DNA of 64,000 bases from CAMLIZ01 sp040758375 (GCA_040758375.1 JBFLWE010000012.1:20629-84628); one strand, 5' to 3'. Counted from the first letter of the stretch, positions 43,746-52,942 are shown. The notes: generated by a model from the sequence alone, not told the origin. Numbers and translations: made by a program.

Positions 43746-43799
43746 GAATGGCGCCCCCGGCCGCGGGGTACCGCAGCCACCCGCCACGGGGTCAGCCCG
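43746..43799. repeat. REP-like intergenic repeat, unit B
   Basis: The second copy of the element at 43662, 54 bp long, with GGCCGCGG-GGTA-CCGCAGCC at its core. Its right end overlaps the last codons and stop of the GGDEF-EAL gene on the minus strand. Confidence 0.75.
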
Positions 43800-46032
43800 G
43801 GCTGAGTTCTCGCAGCTTCGCCTGCAGCTGCTCGGGCGGCAGCGGCCGGCTCACCAGATAGCCCTGGAGCTGGTCGCAGCCCAGGCGCTGCAGCACCTGC
43901 GCCTGTTCCTCGGTCTCCACGCCCTCGGCCACCACCTTCAGCCGCATCGCCTGCGCCATCGACAGCACCGAGGCCACCAGCGTCATCACGGCCGGGTCGT
44001 GCACCATCGCATTGACGAAGCTGCGGTCTATCTTCAGCGCCTGCACCGGCAGCTTGGCCAGGTAGGCCAGCGACGAATACCCGGTGCCGAAGTCGTCGAT
44101 CGCCACCTCGCTGCCGAGCGCACGCAAGGCGCCGAGCTTGGCAATGTTGGCCTCGATGTCCTGCATGACCAGCGACTCGGTGATCTCGATGTCGAGCTCG
44201 CAGCGCTGCTCGCCTTGCAGCGCCGCGCGCACGGTTTCCACGAAGTCGGGCTTGCGCAACTGGATGGCCGACACGTTCACCGCCACGCGCGGCACCGGCA
44301 ACCCCTGCTCGCGCCAGGCCCGCTGGTCCAGCACCGCGCGCCGCAGGGCCCACGCACCCACCTCCAGGATCAGGCCGGTTTCTTCCAGCAGCGGAACGAA
44401 CTGCGCCGGCGACACCAAGCCGAGTTCGGGGCTGGCCCAGCGGATCAACGCCTCCACGCCCACCAGCCGGCGCGTGGCCGCGTCCACCTTGGGCTGGTAG
44501 TGCAGCGCGAACTCCTCGCGCTCGATGGCCCGGCGCAGCTTGTTCTCCAGCGCCAGCTGCTCGGCGATGCGCTCGCTCATCTGCTCGGCATAGAAGACAT
44601 AGCGGTCGCCGGTGGCCTTGGCACGCTTGAGCGCCGCCTCCGCATGGCTGAACAGCGCATCGGCCTCGCTGCCGTCGTCGGGGTGCAGCGCAATGCCCAG
44701 CTTGCAGGCGATGCGCAACTCGGTGCCGCCTACCTGCGCCGGCTCGTCCAGCCAGGCATGCAGGCGCTCCTCGAGCTCGCGTGCGATGTCGGCGTCCTGC
44801 CGCGCCTGGTCGAACACGATCGCGAAGCGGTCGGCGCCCACGCGCGCCAGCAGCGCCTCGGGCAGGTCGCGGCGCAGGCGCTGCGCCAGCGCCTGCAGCA
44901 CCTGGTCGCCGGCATGGCGGCCCAGCGTGTCGTTGATGCGCTTGAAACGCTCGATGTCGAGCACCAGCACCGCGAGCTTGTGCCCGCTGCGCTGGGCCGC
45001 CTCGATCAGCCGCGGCAGCCGCTCATGGAACAAGGTGCTGTTGGCCAGCCCGGTGAGCGCGTCGAAACGGGCCAGGTAGTGCAGGCGCTCGGCCTTGTGC
45101 ATGTGGTCCAGCGCGAACGAGATGTCGCCTGCCAGCTCGGCGAGCAGGCGCCGTTCGTCGGCATCGAAGGCGCCGGGCTCGGCGGCCACCAGGCACAGCC
45201 GCGCCACAGCCTGGCCGTCGGCGCGCACCGGCAGGCAGGCCCACGAGCCGAGCGCATCGCAGCCGGCATGCGGGGGCAGGCTTGTTTCGTGCGCCAGGTC
45301 CTGGCAGAACACCGCCGCGTCGGGCGCCGGCGGGCGCGAGGCGCCTGCCAGCACGCGGGCCGCGTCGGGGCAGCCGGCTTGCGCCAGCAGGCGGGCGTCT
45401 GCACTGCACTCGATCCACGCGGCATGGAAGCGCCCCACCTCCACCGCCACGCTGCACACGCCCTCGAACAACGCGCGCCGCTCGCCCACGCGCAGGATGA
45501 GGTTGTTGATGCCGCTCATCACTGCATAGGTGCGGTTCAGGCGCGCGATGCGCTGCTCGGCCAGCTTGCGCTCGGTGATGTCGGAGGCAATGCCGGCCAG
45601 GCGCGCCACGCGGCCGGCCGGGTCCAGGATGGGAAAGCCGCGGTTGAAGATCCAGCGCTGGCTGCCGTCGGGCCGCAGGATGCGGTATTCGTTGCGAAAG
45701 CCCAGCCCGGTGATACGCACGCGCTCGATCACCTCGGCCAGCGCCGGCGCGTCCTCGGCATGCACCTGCTGCAGCCAGGCGCTGCCGTCGCGGTACACGT
45801 GCTCGCAGGGGACACCCCAGATGCGCTCGAACGGCGGGCCAACATAGCTGAAGCTCTGCAGCTGCGGGTCGGCCACCCACAGCACGTCGTCGATGTTTTC
45901 GGCCAGCTGGCGGAAGCGCAGCTCGCTCTCGTGCAGCGCGCGCTCCAGCGCCAGCGGTGTCGGCAGCGGCCGCGCCATACCGCCCGCCCCGGGCGGCGTG
46001 TCGGCCTCTTCGTCGAACAGTGAGTACGTCAT
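43792..46032 (-). CDS. PAS-GAF-GGDEF-EAL cyclic-di-GMP phosphodiesterase
   Basis: A 746-residue cytoplasmic signalling protein. A PAS domain with PAC (residues 38-160, ending in ASDITERK), a GAF domain (about 172-310), a GGDEF domain (320-485) whose motif is GADRF at 399-403, and an EAL domain (500-745) with VEALIRW (527-529), DDFGTGYSS and IDRSFV. The broken GGDEF should not make cyclic di-GMP but may bind GTP; the EAL motif set looks intact, so phosphodiesterase activity is expected. It has no membrane helix, so the signal is cytoplasmic. Confidence 0.92.
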   Translation of the reverse strand: MTYSLFDEEADTPPGAGGMARPLPTPLALERALHESELRFRQLAENIDDVLWVADPQLQSFSYVGPPFERIWGVPCEHVYRDGSAWLQQVHAEDAPALAEVIERVRITGLGFRNEYRILRPDGSQRWIFNRGFPILDPAGRVARLAGIASDITERKLAEQRIARLNRTYAVMSGINNLILRVGERRALFEGVCSVAVEVGRFHAAWIECSADARLLAQAGCPDAARVLAGASRPPAPDAAVFCQDLAHETSLPPHAGCDALGSWACLPVRADGQAVARLCLVAAEPGAFDADERRLLAELAGDISFALDHMHKAERLHYLARFDALTGLANSTLFHERLPRLIEAAQRSGHKLAVLVLDIERFKRINDTLGRHAGDQVLQALAQRLRRDLPEALLARVGADRFAIVFDQARQDADIARELEERLHAWLDEPAQVGGTELRIACKLGIALHPDDGSEADALFSHAEAALKRAKATGDRYVFYAEQMSERIAEQLALENKLRRAIEREEFALHYQPKVDAATRRLVGVEALIRWASPELGLVSPAQFVPLLEETGLILEVGAWALRRAVLDQRAWREQGLPVPRVAVNVSAIQLRKPDFVETVRAALQGEQRCELDIEITESLVMQDIEANIAKLGALRALGSEVAIDDFGTGYSSLAYLAKLPVQALKIDRSFVNAMVHDPAVMTLVASVLSMAQAMRLKVVAEGVETEEQAQVLQRLGCDQLQGYLVSRPLPPEQLQAKLRELSPG

Positions 46033-46173
46033 GGGTGCTCCGGCTCGCGTCGCGGCGCTGTCGCGGCTTGCCCGCTGCTCGGCTCCGGTCGAGTCCCTCC
46101 CTGGAACACCTGAAGGTATACCCCGCGCGCCTGCGCCTCCATCGGGGGAACAAGGCGCGAAACGCGGCGCAAA

Positions 46174-47367
46174 TCAGCCCGGCTTGCCGTCCAGGCGTGC
46201 GCGCGTGAGCACCGGCCAGTAGCGCAGCGCAAACAGGCCGAAGCCCGCCGACCACAGCAGGGCCGACAGCGCCAGCCCCACGCCGTAGGCCGCGGGCACG
46301 GCCAGCGGCACGCCCACCCGCACCACCGCAGCGCACAGCACCAGCGCATAGCAGGCCACGTCGAAGCGGTCGGCACGCAGCAGCCGCGCAGTGTGGCCGC
46401 GCGCGGTGCGCGTCATCATGCCGACGATCAGCCCGCCGATCGCGCCCACCGTCAGCGCGTGCACCGCGATCGACGGCGCCCAGGCGCCCCACTGCGCGCC
46501 GGCACGCAAGGCCAGGTGCAGCGGTATCCACAGGTAGGCCGCGTGCAGCACCCACACCAGCGGCGTGCGCAGCGTGCGCCAGGGCTGCCACAACAGCAGC
46601 CGCGCCAGATGGACCGCCGAGGCCAGCAGCAACACCACGCCCAGCGCCGTGCCCTGCACGCCGCCGAGGTCCAACGCCAGCAGCAGCAGCACGGAGCCCA
46701 GCGCCGCCTTCTCCACCCAGGGCTTGCGCACGGCCTGCGTGCCCGGCACGCCGTTGTTGGTGAACATCGGGATCACGCGTCCGCCCATCACCGCCATGAT
46801 GAACAGCACGATGTCCAGGCCGAGCTGCAGCCCGGCCCAGGCCGGCAGCGGCACCCAACCCAGCAGCGCGAGCTGCACCGCCAGCGAGGCCAGGCCCATG
46901 GCGACCAGCAGTGCGACGAAGAAGTAGTTGCGCTTGTTGCCCCCGGCCAGCAGCGCCCGGCCCAGGCCCCAGGCGCTGCCCCAGGCAAAGGCCAGGTTCG
47001 CCGCCGCGGCAAGCCAGCCAATGGGCGTGAGCATGAGCAGCCGCGCGGCCAGCCACAGCAGGGCCAGCGCCATCAGCCCGCGGCCGGTGGGGGTGGGCTG
47101 CCCCGACCAGTTGCGCCCGGCGGTGAAGAGGAATCCCACCACCACCGCCAGCGTGAAGCCGAACAGCATCTCGTGCGCGTGCCAGGCCGGGCCCTGCAGA
47201 TAGGCCCAGGGCAGCCAGCCCAGGCTTTGCGCGCCCCACAGCGCGACCGACAGCGCCGCATACGCGCTGGCCAGCAGGTACAAGGGCCGGAAGCCCAGTT
47301 CCCAGAGCGCGAAGCGGCGGGGGGCCGCCGGCGCGGCAGGTTCTTCGAGACGAAGCAAGACGGACAT
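46174..47367 (-). CDS. nnrS: NnrS family membrane protein (nitric oxide response)
   Basis: A 397-residue protein with 12 predicted membrane helices. Family features are ELGFRPLYLLAS at the N-terminus, WHAHEMLFGF, GGRVIPMFTNNGVPG and VHALTVGAIGGLIVGMMTRTARGHTAR. NnrS is a heme- and copper-containing membrane protein of nitric oxide and nitrosative stress response. It is the third gene of an operon (DUF59, membrane partner, NnrS) behind an NsrR-like operator. Confidence 0.93.
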   Translation of the reverse strand: MSVLLRLEEPAAPAAPRRFALWELGFRPLYLLASAYAALSVALWGAQSLGWLPWAYLQGPAWHAHEMLFGFTLAVVVGFLFTAGRNWSGQPTPTGRGLMALALLWLAARLLMLTPIGWLAAAANLAFAWGSAWGLGRALLAGGNKRNYFFVALLVAMGLASLAVQLALLGWVPLPAWAGLQLGLDIVLFIMAVMGGRVIPMFTNNGVPGTQAVRKPWVEKAALGSVLLLLALDLGGVQGTALGVVLLLASAVHLARLLLWQPWRTLRTPLVWVLHAAYLWIPLHLALRAGAQWGAWAPSIAVHALTVGAIGGLIVGMMTRTARGHTARLLRADRFDVACYALVLCAAVVRVGVPLAVPAAYGVGLALSALLWSAGFGLFALRYWPVLTRARLDGKPG

Positions 47368-47377
47368 GGACGTTTTC

Positions 47378-48538
47378 TCAGGCTGTGGTGTCGCCGGCGC
47401 GTTCTGCAGCACGCCAGGCGAGCACCGCACGCACCATGGTGACGATGAAGACCAGCATGGCCGCGGCGTTGAGCGCGGCGCCCCAGGCCTTGGCCTGCGG
47501 GTCGGCAGCGCCGGCGGCCAGGCGCAGCAGCAGCGAGGCATGCAGCAGCAACAGCGGCAGGTAGAAGGCCGTGCTGAAGCGCAGCTTCAGGCGTGCCACC
47601 GCAGGCAGGATCACCGGCGCATGCCCCATCACCATGCTGAACACGAAGCCCAGCCCGATCGCATGCAACGCCGTGTCGCGCAGCGCCGCCTCGCCGGCCG
47701 CGTGCGCCGCCCAGGCCAGGCCGCCGACCGCCAGCCATGCATAGCCGGCCAGCAGGCACATGGCCATGTAGCGGGCGAGGCCTTCGGCCAGCACGGTGCG
47801 GCGCGCGATGTCGAACAGCGCCAGCCACAGTGCCAGCGCCACCAGCGACAGCCCGTACAGCACGCCGCCGGCCGCAGGCGTGGCCATCGACAGCGCGGCG
47901 CCACCGAGCATGCCGGCCACCACGCCCAGCAACAGCGGCTGCGCCGCCGCGCGCCGGCGCATCAGCCGCGTCATCTCCAGCCGCTCCGCCGCGATGGTGA
48001 GCACCAGGAAACCGAACCACCAGGCCAGGCTGGCCGGGTCGCCGGGGCGCAGCAGTTGCAGCAGCGAACCGGCGCACCAGGCCAGCGCACCCAGCAGCAG
48101 CAGCACCGTGTGCGACGCGCGCTGGCGCCGCAGCACCATCACGTTCACGGCCACGAACAGCAGCGACGCGATCGCGAAGTACACGGCCCCGAGCGCCGGC
48201 TGCCCCAGCAGCGTGATCACGCCACCCAGCCCGGCGGCCAGCGGCGGCATGAACGCCAACAGATGCTTCAAGGCCACCGCGCGCTCCACGCCAATCACCG
48301 TGCCGAAGAAGGCGCAAAGCATCAGCGCCGCGTGCGACACCGCGGCGTGGCCCACCACGGGCGCGGCCACCGTCCCCGGCAGCGCCAGGCCCACGCGCAG
48401 CAGCCCGCCCAGCACACCCAGCAACAGCGCCGCCACGCCCAGCCCCAGCGCCGGCCGCGCCAACAGCACCGCGGTGTCGCGCAGGGCGACTCCGGCACCT
48501 GCACGGCTCACGGCACGGGTGACGGCGCGGCCGCTCAT
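47378..48538 (-). CDS. Polytopic membrane protein, NnrS-operon partner
   Basis: A 386-residue protein with about 12 membrane helices. VSHAALMLCAFFGTVIGVERAVALKH and HAIGLGFVFSMVMGHAPVILPAVAR resemble NnrS-like proteins, where the conserved His residues could bind heme. It lies 10 bp upstream of nnrS and 5 bp after the DUF59 gene. The ATG at 48538 was chosen, since the upstream in-frame extension overlaps the DUF59 gene. A role with NnrS in nitric oxide defence is inferred from the operon. Confidence 0.8.
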   Translation of the reverse strand: MSGRAVTRAVSRAGAGVALRDTAVLLARPALGLGVAALLLGVLGGLLRVGLALPGTVAAPVVGHAAVSHAALMLCAFFGTVIGVERAVALKHLLAFMPPLAAGLGGVITLLGQPALGAVYFAIASLLFVAVNVMVLRRQRASHTVLLLLGALAWCAGSLLQLLRPGDPASLAWWFGFLVLTIAAERLEMTRLMRRRAAAQPLLLGVVAGMLGGAALSMATPAAGGVLYGLSLVALALWLALFDIARRTVLAEGLARYMAMCLLAGYAWLAVGGLAWAAHAAGEAALRDTALHAIGLGFVFSMVMGHAPVILPAVARLKLRFSTAFYLPLLLLHASLLLRLAAGAADPQAKAWGAALNAAAMLVFIVTMVRAVLAWRAAERAGDTTA

Positions 48539-48543
48539 GCGCT

Positions 48544-48900
48544 TCACCACCCCATCTGGCGCCGGCCCATCGGCGTGATGCGCTCGGGGCTCCACGGCGG
48601 CTCCCAGCACAGCTCGAGCTCGATGCGGTAGCCCGCGGGCACCACCTTGTCGAGTTCACGCTCCACCTCGTCCATGATCTCGTCTGCCACCGGACAGGCC
48701 GCCGAAGTCATGGTCATCAGCACGTGCACCCGGCGCTCGGCCACCGTGACCTGGTAGATCAGGCCCACGTCCACGATCGACAGCGCCACTTCCGGGTCCA
48801 ACACGCGGCGCAGCGCCGCGGTGATGGGCACGCGCAGGTCTTCTTCGCCCAGGTAGGGAAAGGGCTGGAAGTCCTGCTCTGCCGGCTGTGGGGTGTTCAT
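48544..48900 (-). CDS. DUF59/MIP18-type metal-sulfur cluster assembly protein
   Basis: A 118-residue protein with the MIP18 (DUF59, SufT/PaaD-like) fold: RVLDPEVALSIVDVGLIYQV, then MTMTSAACPVADEIMDEVE with the conserved Cys, and ELCWEPPWSPERIT at the end. Such proteins help deliver or repair iron-sulfur clusters, which nitric oxide destroys. It is the first gene of the nnrS operon, 15 bp downstream of the NsrR-like box, so induction by nitric oxide is expected. Confidence 0.9.
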   Translation of the reverse strand: MNTPQPAEQDFQPFPYLGEEDLRVPITAALRRVLDPEVALSIVDVGLIYQVTVAERRVHVLMTMTSAACPVADEIMDEVERELDKVVPAGYRIELELCWEPPWSPERITPMGRRQMGW

Positions 48901-48915
48901 GCGATAGGGTGCTTG

Positions 48916-48938
48916 AAGATGCATACATTGTGCATCTT
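48916..48938 (-). promoter_or_regulatory. NsrR-like operator
   Basis: AAGATGCA-n7-TGCATCTT is a perfect 8-bp dyad of 23 bp overall. It matches the outer halves of the NsrR consensus, which is AT-rich and built on AAGATGCAT arms. It lies 15 bp upstream of the DUF59-NnrS operon. NsrR is the nitric-oxide-sensing iron-sulfur repressor; its gene is not in the window. Confidence 0.8.
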
Positions 48939-48974
48939 TAAGCGCGCCCGCGATCTTGACCTGGCGCAAGGCGT

Positions 48975-49379
48975 TCAGCTGAAGCTCAAGGTTTCGCCCT
49001 GCGGGTTGAAGGCCAGGAAGCGCTCGACCGCACCTTGCTTGACCGCGTCGACCATGTGCTGCAGCGCGCGCTCGAGCTGCTCGCCGGGCGGCGGCTCGCC
49101 TTCGCGGCCCGACAGCGCCGCCACGAACACCACCTGCCAGGGTGGGCCGGCCGTGCGCGACTCGGCCACCAGCGCCTCGAAGCTCGACAGCTCTTCCGGT
49201 GCCTTGTCCACGCACATCAGCGGCGCCAGCGCGCCGCCTTCGCCGCGCTCGTAGGCCACGCGCTGCGCGTCGCTGGCATCGGCCGGCAGCTCTGCGCCGG
49301 CAAACACGAAGAGCAGGCGCTGCGGTTGCGGCTGCGCCGCGGCGGCGGACAACAGCTGTTGAAACTGGGAGCCCATCAT
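48975..49379 (-). CDS. Conserved hypothetical protein of the nnrS neighbourhood
   Basis: A 134-residue soluble protein. Recognisable conserved stretches are RLLFVFAGAELP, GGALAPLMCVDK and AFNPQGETLSFS at the C-terminus. Homologues in Burkholderiales are sometimes labelled ribonucleotide reductase subunit alpha, but no such domain is visible here. AAGGA precedes the ATG by five bases. It ends 37 bp upstream of the NsrR-like box, so it is transcribed from its own promoter. Function is unknown. Confidence 0.72.
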   Translation of the reverse strand: MMGSQFQQLLSAAAAQPQPQRLLFVFAGAELPADASDAQRVAYERGEGGALAPLMCVDKAPEELSSFEALVAESRTAGPPWQVVFVAALSGREGEPPPGEQLERALQHMVDAVKQGAVERFLAFNPQGETLSFS

Positions 49380-49462
49380 GGCGGTCCTTGGCGAATCGAC
49401 AGCGTGCAGTGTCCCGCGCAGGCCGCCCGCGGCTCTTGTCGCGTGTCAAGCCGGCGACGCCT

Positions 49463-51079
49463 TCAGCCGGGCATGAAGCCGGAGAACGCGAATTGCCGCT
49501 TGCCCCCTGCCTTGGCCTGGTACATCGCGGCATCGGCCGCTTCGATCAGCGCATCGGCCGTCGTGCCCGGGCCACCGCAAGGCGCCACGCCGATGGAGGC
49601 CGAGACGTGCACCTGCACCTCGCCCACGGCATAAGGCCGCGACAGGCGCTCGGTGAGTTCATGCGCCAGCGCCTCGGTGCGCGCGCCGGGCGCACGCACC
49701 AGGATCACGCCGAACTCGTCGCCGCCCAGGCGCCCGACGATGTCGGTGTCGCGCACCGAGGCGAGAAGGCGCTGCGCGAACTCGCGCAGCAGCGCGTCGC
49801 CCACGCCGTGGCCGTGCGCGTCGTTGACGCCCTTGAAGTCGTCCACGTCGGCGAACAGCACCACGATCGACTCGCCGTTGCAGGCGCAGCTGTCCAGGTG
49901 CTGCTGCAGCAGGCGGCGGAATTCGGCGCGGTTGCGCAGGCCGGTCAGTGCATCGTGGGTGGCCGCATGCGCCAGCCGCTCGGCCCGCACATGGGCACGC
50001 CGGTGCGCCTCGGCCACCAGGTCGCGCTCGGCCGTGCGCGCGGCGATCAGGCCCGACGCCTGCTGCATCGCGCGCGCCACCTGCTCGGCTTCGCGCAGTT
50101 GCAAGGCCGGCACGGCAACCGGTTCCCCCCGCCCCAGGGCCATGGCCGGCGCCACCAGGCCCTGGATGCTGCCGTCGATGCGGGCCGCCAGCCGGCGCGC
50201 CAGCGCCAGCCCGGCCGCCAGCAGCAGCAGCGTCGCCACCGTCAGCAGCGCCAGCGAGCGCTGCAGCCGCCAAGTCAGTTCCTGCTCCGGAATGCCGATC
50301 ATCACCGGCCAGTCGGCCTCGCCCGCACGGCTGAAGGCCGCCAGCACCACGCGCCCATCGCGCAAGGTGGTCTGCACGGTGCCCTCGCGCTGCGCCAGCA
50401 TCGCCCGCTGCAGCGGCGGCACCGCCAGCTTGCCCACCCAGGCCTGGGCGTCGTGCGTGCGGGCGATGATGGTTCCCTTGCTGTCGAAGAGCGACACCAC
50501 CCAGTCCGGCGGCACCGGGCGTATGCGCAGCAGCTGCTGCAGCCGCTCGGGGAACAGGCCGATGGTCAGAAAGTAGGCCGCATCGTCGCCATGCCGCAGC
50601 GGCACACCCACCGTGACCAGCGGCCGCCGCAGCACGTCGCAGACGAAGAGGTCCGACACCACCGCGTCGTCGATCGACATGGCGCCCGGCCAGCGCGAGC
50701 GCGGGGCCGCAATGTTCGAAGCCTGCGTGCCCGCGGCGATGTCGATCATGTGCGAACCCTGCGCGTCCTTGAGTACCAGCGTGTCCGCACCCTGGTAGCG
50801 CAGGGCCCGCCGGGCCTGGGCTTCGAACGAGCGCAGGTCGCCGGCGTGCAGCGAGGGCGAGGTGGCCAGCGCCTGCAGGCCGGCAGCGGCCACCGAGAGC
50901 TGCAGGTCGATGCGGCGGCTGAGCGCACGCGCCGAACCCAGCGCCCGCTCGACCAGGGCCGCGCGTTCGACCTGGTAGGCATGCACCAGTGCAATGCCCA
51001 CCGCCAGGCTGGCGGGCAGCACGCAAGCCAGCACCAGCAGGGTCTGCAGCGTGCGTATCGAGGGTTTGCTTCGCGGCAT
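49463..51079 (-). CDS. Diguanylate cyclase with dCACHE-like periplasmic sensor
   Basis: A 538-residue membrane protein. Helix 1 (residues 11-31) and helix 2 (about 272-292) flank a periplasmic region of about 240 residues with the DVLRRPLVTVGVPLRHG pattern of double-CACHE sensors. A HAMP-like linker and a GGDEF domain follow; GGDEF (452-456) is intact, and an RxxD inhibitory site (RDTD) lies just before it. Active, feedback-inhibited cyclic-di-GMP synthesis is expected. The ATG at 51079 precedes the first helix; a GTG at 51187 would add 36 residues but nothing recognisable. Confidence 0.87.
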   Translation of the reverse strand: MPRSKPSIRTLQTLLVLACVLPASLAVGIALVHAYQVERAALVERALGSARALSRRIDLQLSVAAAGLQALATSPSLHAGDLRSFEAQARRALRYQGADTLVLKDAQGSHMIDIAAGTQASNIAAPRSRWPGAMSIDDAVVSDLFVCDVLRRPLVTVGVPLRHGDDAAYFLTIGLFPERLQQLLRIRPVPPDWVVSLFDSKGTIIARTHDAQAWVGKLAVPPLQRAMLAQREGTVQTTLRDGRVVLAAFSRAGEADWPVMIGIPEQELTWRLQRSLALLTVATLLLLAAGLALARRLAARIDGSIQGLVAPAMALGRGEPVAVPALQLREAEQVARAMQQASGLIAARTAERDLVAEAHRRAHVRAERLAHAATHDALTGLRNRAEFRRLLQQHLDSCACNGESIVVLFADVDDFKGVNDAHGHGVGDALLREFAQRLLASVRDTDIVGRLGGDEFGVILVRAPGARTEALAHELTERLSRPYAVGEVQVHVSASIGVAPCGGPGTTADALIEAADAAMYQAKAGGKRQFAFSGFMPG

Positions 51080-51117
51080 CGGCGTAGGGTGGCCGCAGCC
51101 CGCGACGATGCGCTTGC

Positions 51118-51169
51118 GAATGCGCAAAGGCGGCCGCGCCCGCGTGCGCATTCCGCCCGCGAATGCGCA
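51118..51169. repeat. Repeated GAATGCGCA element
   Basis: GAATGCGCA occurs at 51118-51126 and 51161-51169, and its exact inverse TGCGCATTC at 51145-51153. The first and inverted copies make a 9-bp dyad with an 18-base spacer. It lies between the antiporter stop and the diguanylate cyclase start. Confidence 0.6.
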
Positions 51170-51187
51170 GGATTCGTTCGCGGCCAC

Positions 51188-52942
51188 TCAGCCTGCGCCT
51201 GCGCCCGGCGGCTGGCGCAGCCGCCGCTCGCGCTCGTCCTGCAGCGCTGCAGCGGCCTCGGCCGCCGGCACGCCCAGCCCGGCCAGCACCGCACCCGAGA
51301 GCTGCAGGGCGCCCTCCAAGGTTTCCGGCACCACCTCCGACGCGCCTGCCTGGCGCAGCTGCGCCGCATGCTCCTCGTCGCGCGAACGGGCCAGCACCGG
51401 CAGTGCGGGGTATTCGCGGCGCGCCGCGTGCACCGCCTGCATGGCAGCCGAGGGCTGGTCCATGGTCATCACCACCGCGCGCGCCTGGTCGGCATGCAAG
51501 CGCCTGAGCAGGTCGGGCCGTGCGGCATTGCCGTACACCACCGGCAGGCCCTGGCGCCGCAGCCGGTCGACGAGGTGCGCGTCGTGTTCGATGGCGACGA
51601 AGGGCACGCCCTGGCGCTGCAGCACGCCGGCCAGCAACTGGCCCACGCGCCCACAGCCGGCCACGATGACGTGGCCCTGCAGCGCACCGAGGTCCGAGGC
51701 ACCCTCGGCCGCCTCGGGCACGGGTTTCAGCCGCGCGCCCAGCGTGGCCCCCAGCCGCGCCAGTGCCGGCGTGGCAAAGAGGCTGCCGGTGACCACCAGC
51801 ATCATGAACTGCGCCACCGGCGGCGCCAGCAGCCCGGCCGCCAGCGCGTGGCCGATCACCACGAACGCGAACTCGCCGCCCTCGCCGAGCAGCAGCCCTG
51901 CCTCCACGGCCTGCGGCCAGCCCAGCCCGGCGACGCGGAACACCGCGCTGGCGATCAGGCCCTTGATGAGGAACAACCCGGCCACCGACAGCACGATCCA
52001 GCCCGGGTTGGCCGCGATCTGCCGCAGGTCCACCCCCATGCCCACCGACATGAAGAACAGGCCCATCAGCAGCCCCTTGAACGGCTCGATGGTCACGCCC
52101 ACCTCGTGACGGTATTCGGTCTCGCCCAGCAGCAACCCGGCGAGAAACGCGCCCAGCGCCATCGACAGGCCGGCCGCCGCCGTGGCGCCGCCGATGCTCA
52201 GCGTGGTCAGCAGCGTGAGCGCGACGAACACCTCCGGCTGGCGACGCCGCGCGAAGCTGCGGAACAGCGGCCGCAGCAGCCAGCGCCCGGCCACGAAGAT
52301 CAGCGACACCGCCACCACCGACTTCAGCGCCACCGCGGCCAGCGTGGCGCCCACCGCGTGGTCGGCCTTGCTGGCCACCACGTCCACCAGGATCAGCAGC
52401 GGCACCACCGCCAAGTCCTGCAGCATCAGCACCGAGAAGCTCGCCTGCCCCACCGGCGTGGCCAGCGCACGTTGCTCCGACAGCAGCTGCATCACCACCG
52501 CGGTGGACGACAGCGCCAGCACCAGGCCCAGCACCAGCGCCACGCCCGGCCGGTTGCCGAAGGCCAGCGCAATGCCGCCGATGGCCGCCGCCGACAGCAG
52601 CACCTGCGCCAGGCCCGCGCCGAACACCCAGCGCTTGAGCGCCAGCACCCGCGGCACCGACAGCTCCAGCCCGATCAGGAACATCAGGAAGATCACGCCC
52701 AGCTCGGCCAGCGCCGCCACGCCTTCCACGTTGGAAAAAGTGAACCAGGCCAGCCAGGGCGCGCGGTCGGCCCACAAGGCCAGTCCGAAGGGCCCCGCCG
52801 CCACGCCCACGGCCAGGAAGCCCAGCACCTGGTTCACGCGCAGCCGCTGCAGCAGCGGTATCAGCACGCCGGCCAGCGTCAAGAACAGCAGGGTCTCGCG
52901 CAGGAAAGGGGAAAGCGCCTCAGCCGCCACGGCAGGGATCAA
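51188..52942 (-). CDS. Kef-type monovalent cation:proton antiporter (CPA2 with TrkA-N domain)
   Basis: A 584-residue protein. Residues 10-400 form a 12-helix CPA2 transporter (FLMFLIGLELSVPRVL, LALSSTAVVMQLL, FMSVGMGVDL, LLGEGGEFAFVV). A Rossmann TrkA-N domain follows (HVIVAGCGRVGQLLAGVL). This is the layout of KefB/KefC potassium efflux systems gated by glutathione adducts. I used the TTG at 52942 as start because the transporter begins at once, but no strong ribosome site is visible, and a GTG four codons later is possible. Confidence 0.88.
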   Translation of the reverse strand: MIPAVAAEALSPFLRETLLFLTLAGVLIPLLQRLRVNQVLGFLAVGVAAGPFGLALWADRAPWLAWFTFSNVEGVAALAELGVIFLMFLIGLELSVPRVLALKRWVFGAGLAQVLLSAAAIGGIALAFGNRPGVALVLGLVLALSSTAVVMQLLSEQRALATPVGQASFSVLMLQDLAVVPLLILVDVVASKADHAVGATLAAVALKSVVAVSLIFVAGRWLLRPLFRSFARRRQPEVFVALTLLTTLSIGGATAAAGLSMALGAFLAGLLLGETEYRHEVGVTIEPFKGLLMGLFFMSVGMGVDLRQIAANPGWIVLSVAGLFLIKGLIASAVFRVAGLGWPQAVEAGLLLGEGGEFAFVVIGHALAAGLLAPPVAQFMMLVVTGSLFATPALARLGATLGARLKPVPEAAEGASDLGALQGHVIVAGCGRVGQLLAGVLQRQGVPFVAIEHDAHLVDRLRRQGLPVVYGNAARPDLLRRLHADQARAVVMTMDQPSAAMQAVHAARREYPALPVLARSRDEEHAAQLRQAGASEVVPETLEGALQLSGAVLAGLGVPAAEAAAALQDERERRLRQPPGAGAG

